From Tunturibacter gelidoferens (lineage in GTDB: Bacteria; Acidobacteriota; Terriglobia; Terriglobales; Acidobacteriaceae): DNA of 64,000 nucleotides. Positions 63,951-64,000 of this stretch are shown piece by piece. Numbering within the stretch: the first letter of the stretch is position 1; each line of letters starts with the position of its first letter. The notes under the pieces were generated by a model, which saw nothing but the letters and a program-made list of their open reading frames with translations, ran no database searches and was not told the DNA's origin. Both the position numbers and the translations under genes were made by a program. The DNA lies in the NCBI RefSeq assembly GCF_040358255.1, contig NZ_CP132938.1, positions 62,001 through 126,000 of the forward strand. Direction: 5' to 3'.

Positions 63951-64000
63951 GTGTCAGCTCCCGACATAGTCTGGAAAGACGGTAAGTTTGGCCAAACGTC
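63951..64000 (+). CDS. Start of an unidentified gene, cut by window edge
   Basis: GTG at 63951 with GGAGG five bases upstream opens a frame that stays open to the window end: VSAPDIVWKDGKFGQT. Too short to assign a family. It lies ~350 bases beyond the tRNA-Glu fragment, so it could be an island or flanking gene. Confidence 0.5.
   Translation, partial: MSAPDIVWKDGKFGQT

Noticed and set aside
1..64000. CRISPR array, transposase, rRNA or phage structural genes
   Set aside because: I saw no regularly spaced repeats, no DDE or serine recombinase motifs, no rRNA segments and no phage proteins in any frame.

Overview
The window looks like chromosome of an Acidobacteriota (Terriglobales/Acidobacteriaceae-type) bacterium. 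Two large Oar-like TonB-dependent receptors with N-terminal carboxypeptidase-regulatory domains, NHL/SBBP/LVIVD secreted beta-propellers, a winged-helix-like/TPR regulator and RND efflux modules together are typical of that group. Base composition is moderately GC-rich and coding density is high, apart from a few decayed stretches. No species can be named from sequence alone.

Region by region. (1) 0.2-9.5 kb: an OmpR/HisKA two-component system, a YncE-like propeller and a complete TolC/adaptor/RND efflux operon, followed by a convergent TonB receptor (9.7-12.6 kb). A TTAAG-N6-TTAAG box (PmrA/QseB type) lies in front of the regulator, of the efflux operon and of the TonB receptor, so these look like one regulon. 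(2) 13-18 kb: a secreted alpha/beta hydrolase with a 15-bp tandem repeat in its signal peptide, and a second, larger Oar-like receptor. (3) 18-28.3 kb: a catabolic block with an aldehyde dehydrogenase, a FadR-type regulator with a perfect TTTTGGT/ACCAAAA operator, a hydroxyacid dehydrogenase, 2-oxoacid (or acetoin) dehydrogenase E1-alpha, E1-beta and E2 (no E3), an M24 creatinase/peptidase-like protein, a dicarboxylate symporter and a ureidoglycine-aminohydrolase-like bicupin. A degraded C-terminal copy of a symporter lies just behind it. (4) 28.4-38.4 kb: secreted propeller proteins (LVIVD, TolB-like, SBBP, NHL) and a DUF305 protein; the NHL gene is split by a frameshift. (5) 38.6-42.9 kb: a fused MFS/spermidine-synthase-like protein and an arylsulfatase.

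(6) 43.4-49.2 kb: an ECF42-like sigma factor with YCII (DGPF) proteins and a second ECF sigma factor, with several frameshifted or truncated neighbours. (7) 49.7-53.9 kb: an EmrAB-TolC-type efflux operon. (8) 54-58.8 kb: a TPR regulator, a pseudo-receiver protein, a ferritin/VIT1 iron transporter and an outer-membrane protein. (9) 58.8-63.2 kb: cupins, a sorbosone-dehydrogenase-like protein, an aldo/keto reductase and a TetR regulator with a 9+9 palindrome in front of the divergent cupin gene. (10) 63.2-64 kb: mostly non-coding; it holds a 3' fragment of tRNA-Glu, a likely integration scar, and the first codons of a gene that runs off the right edge.
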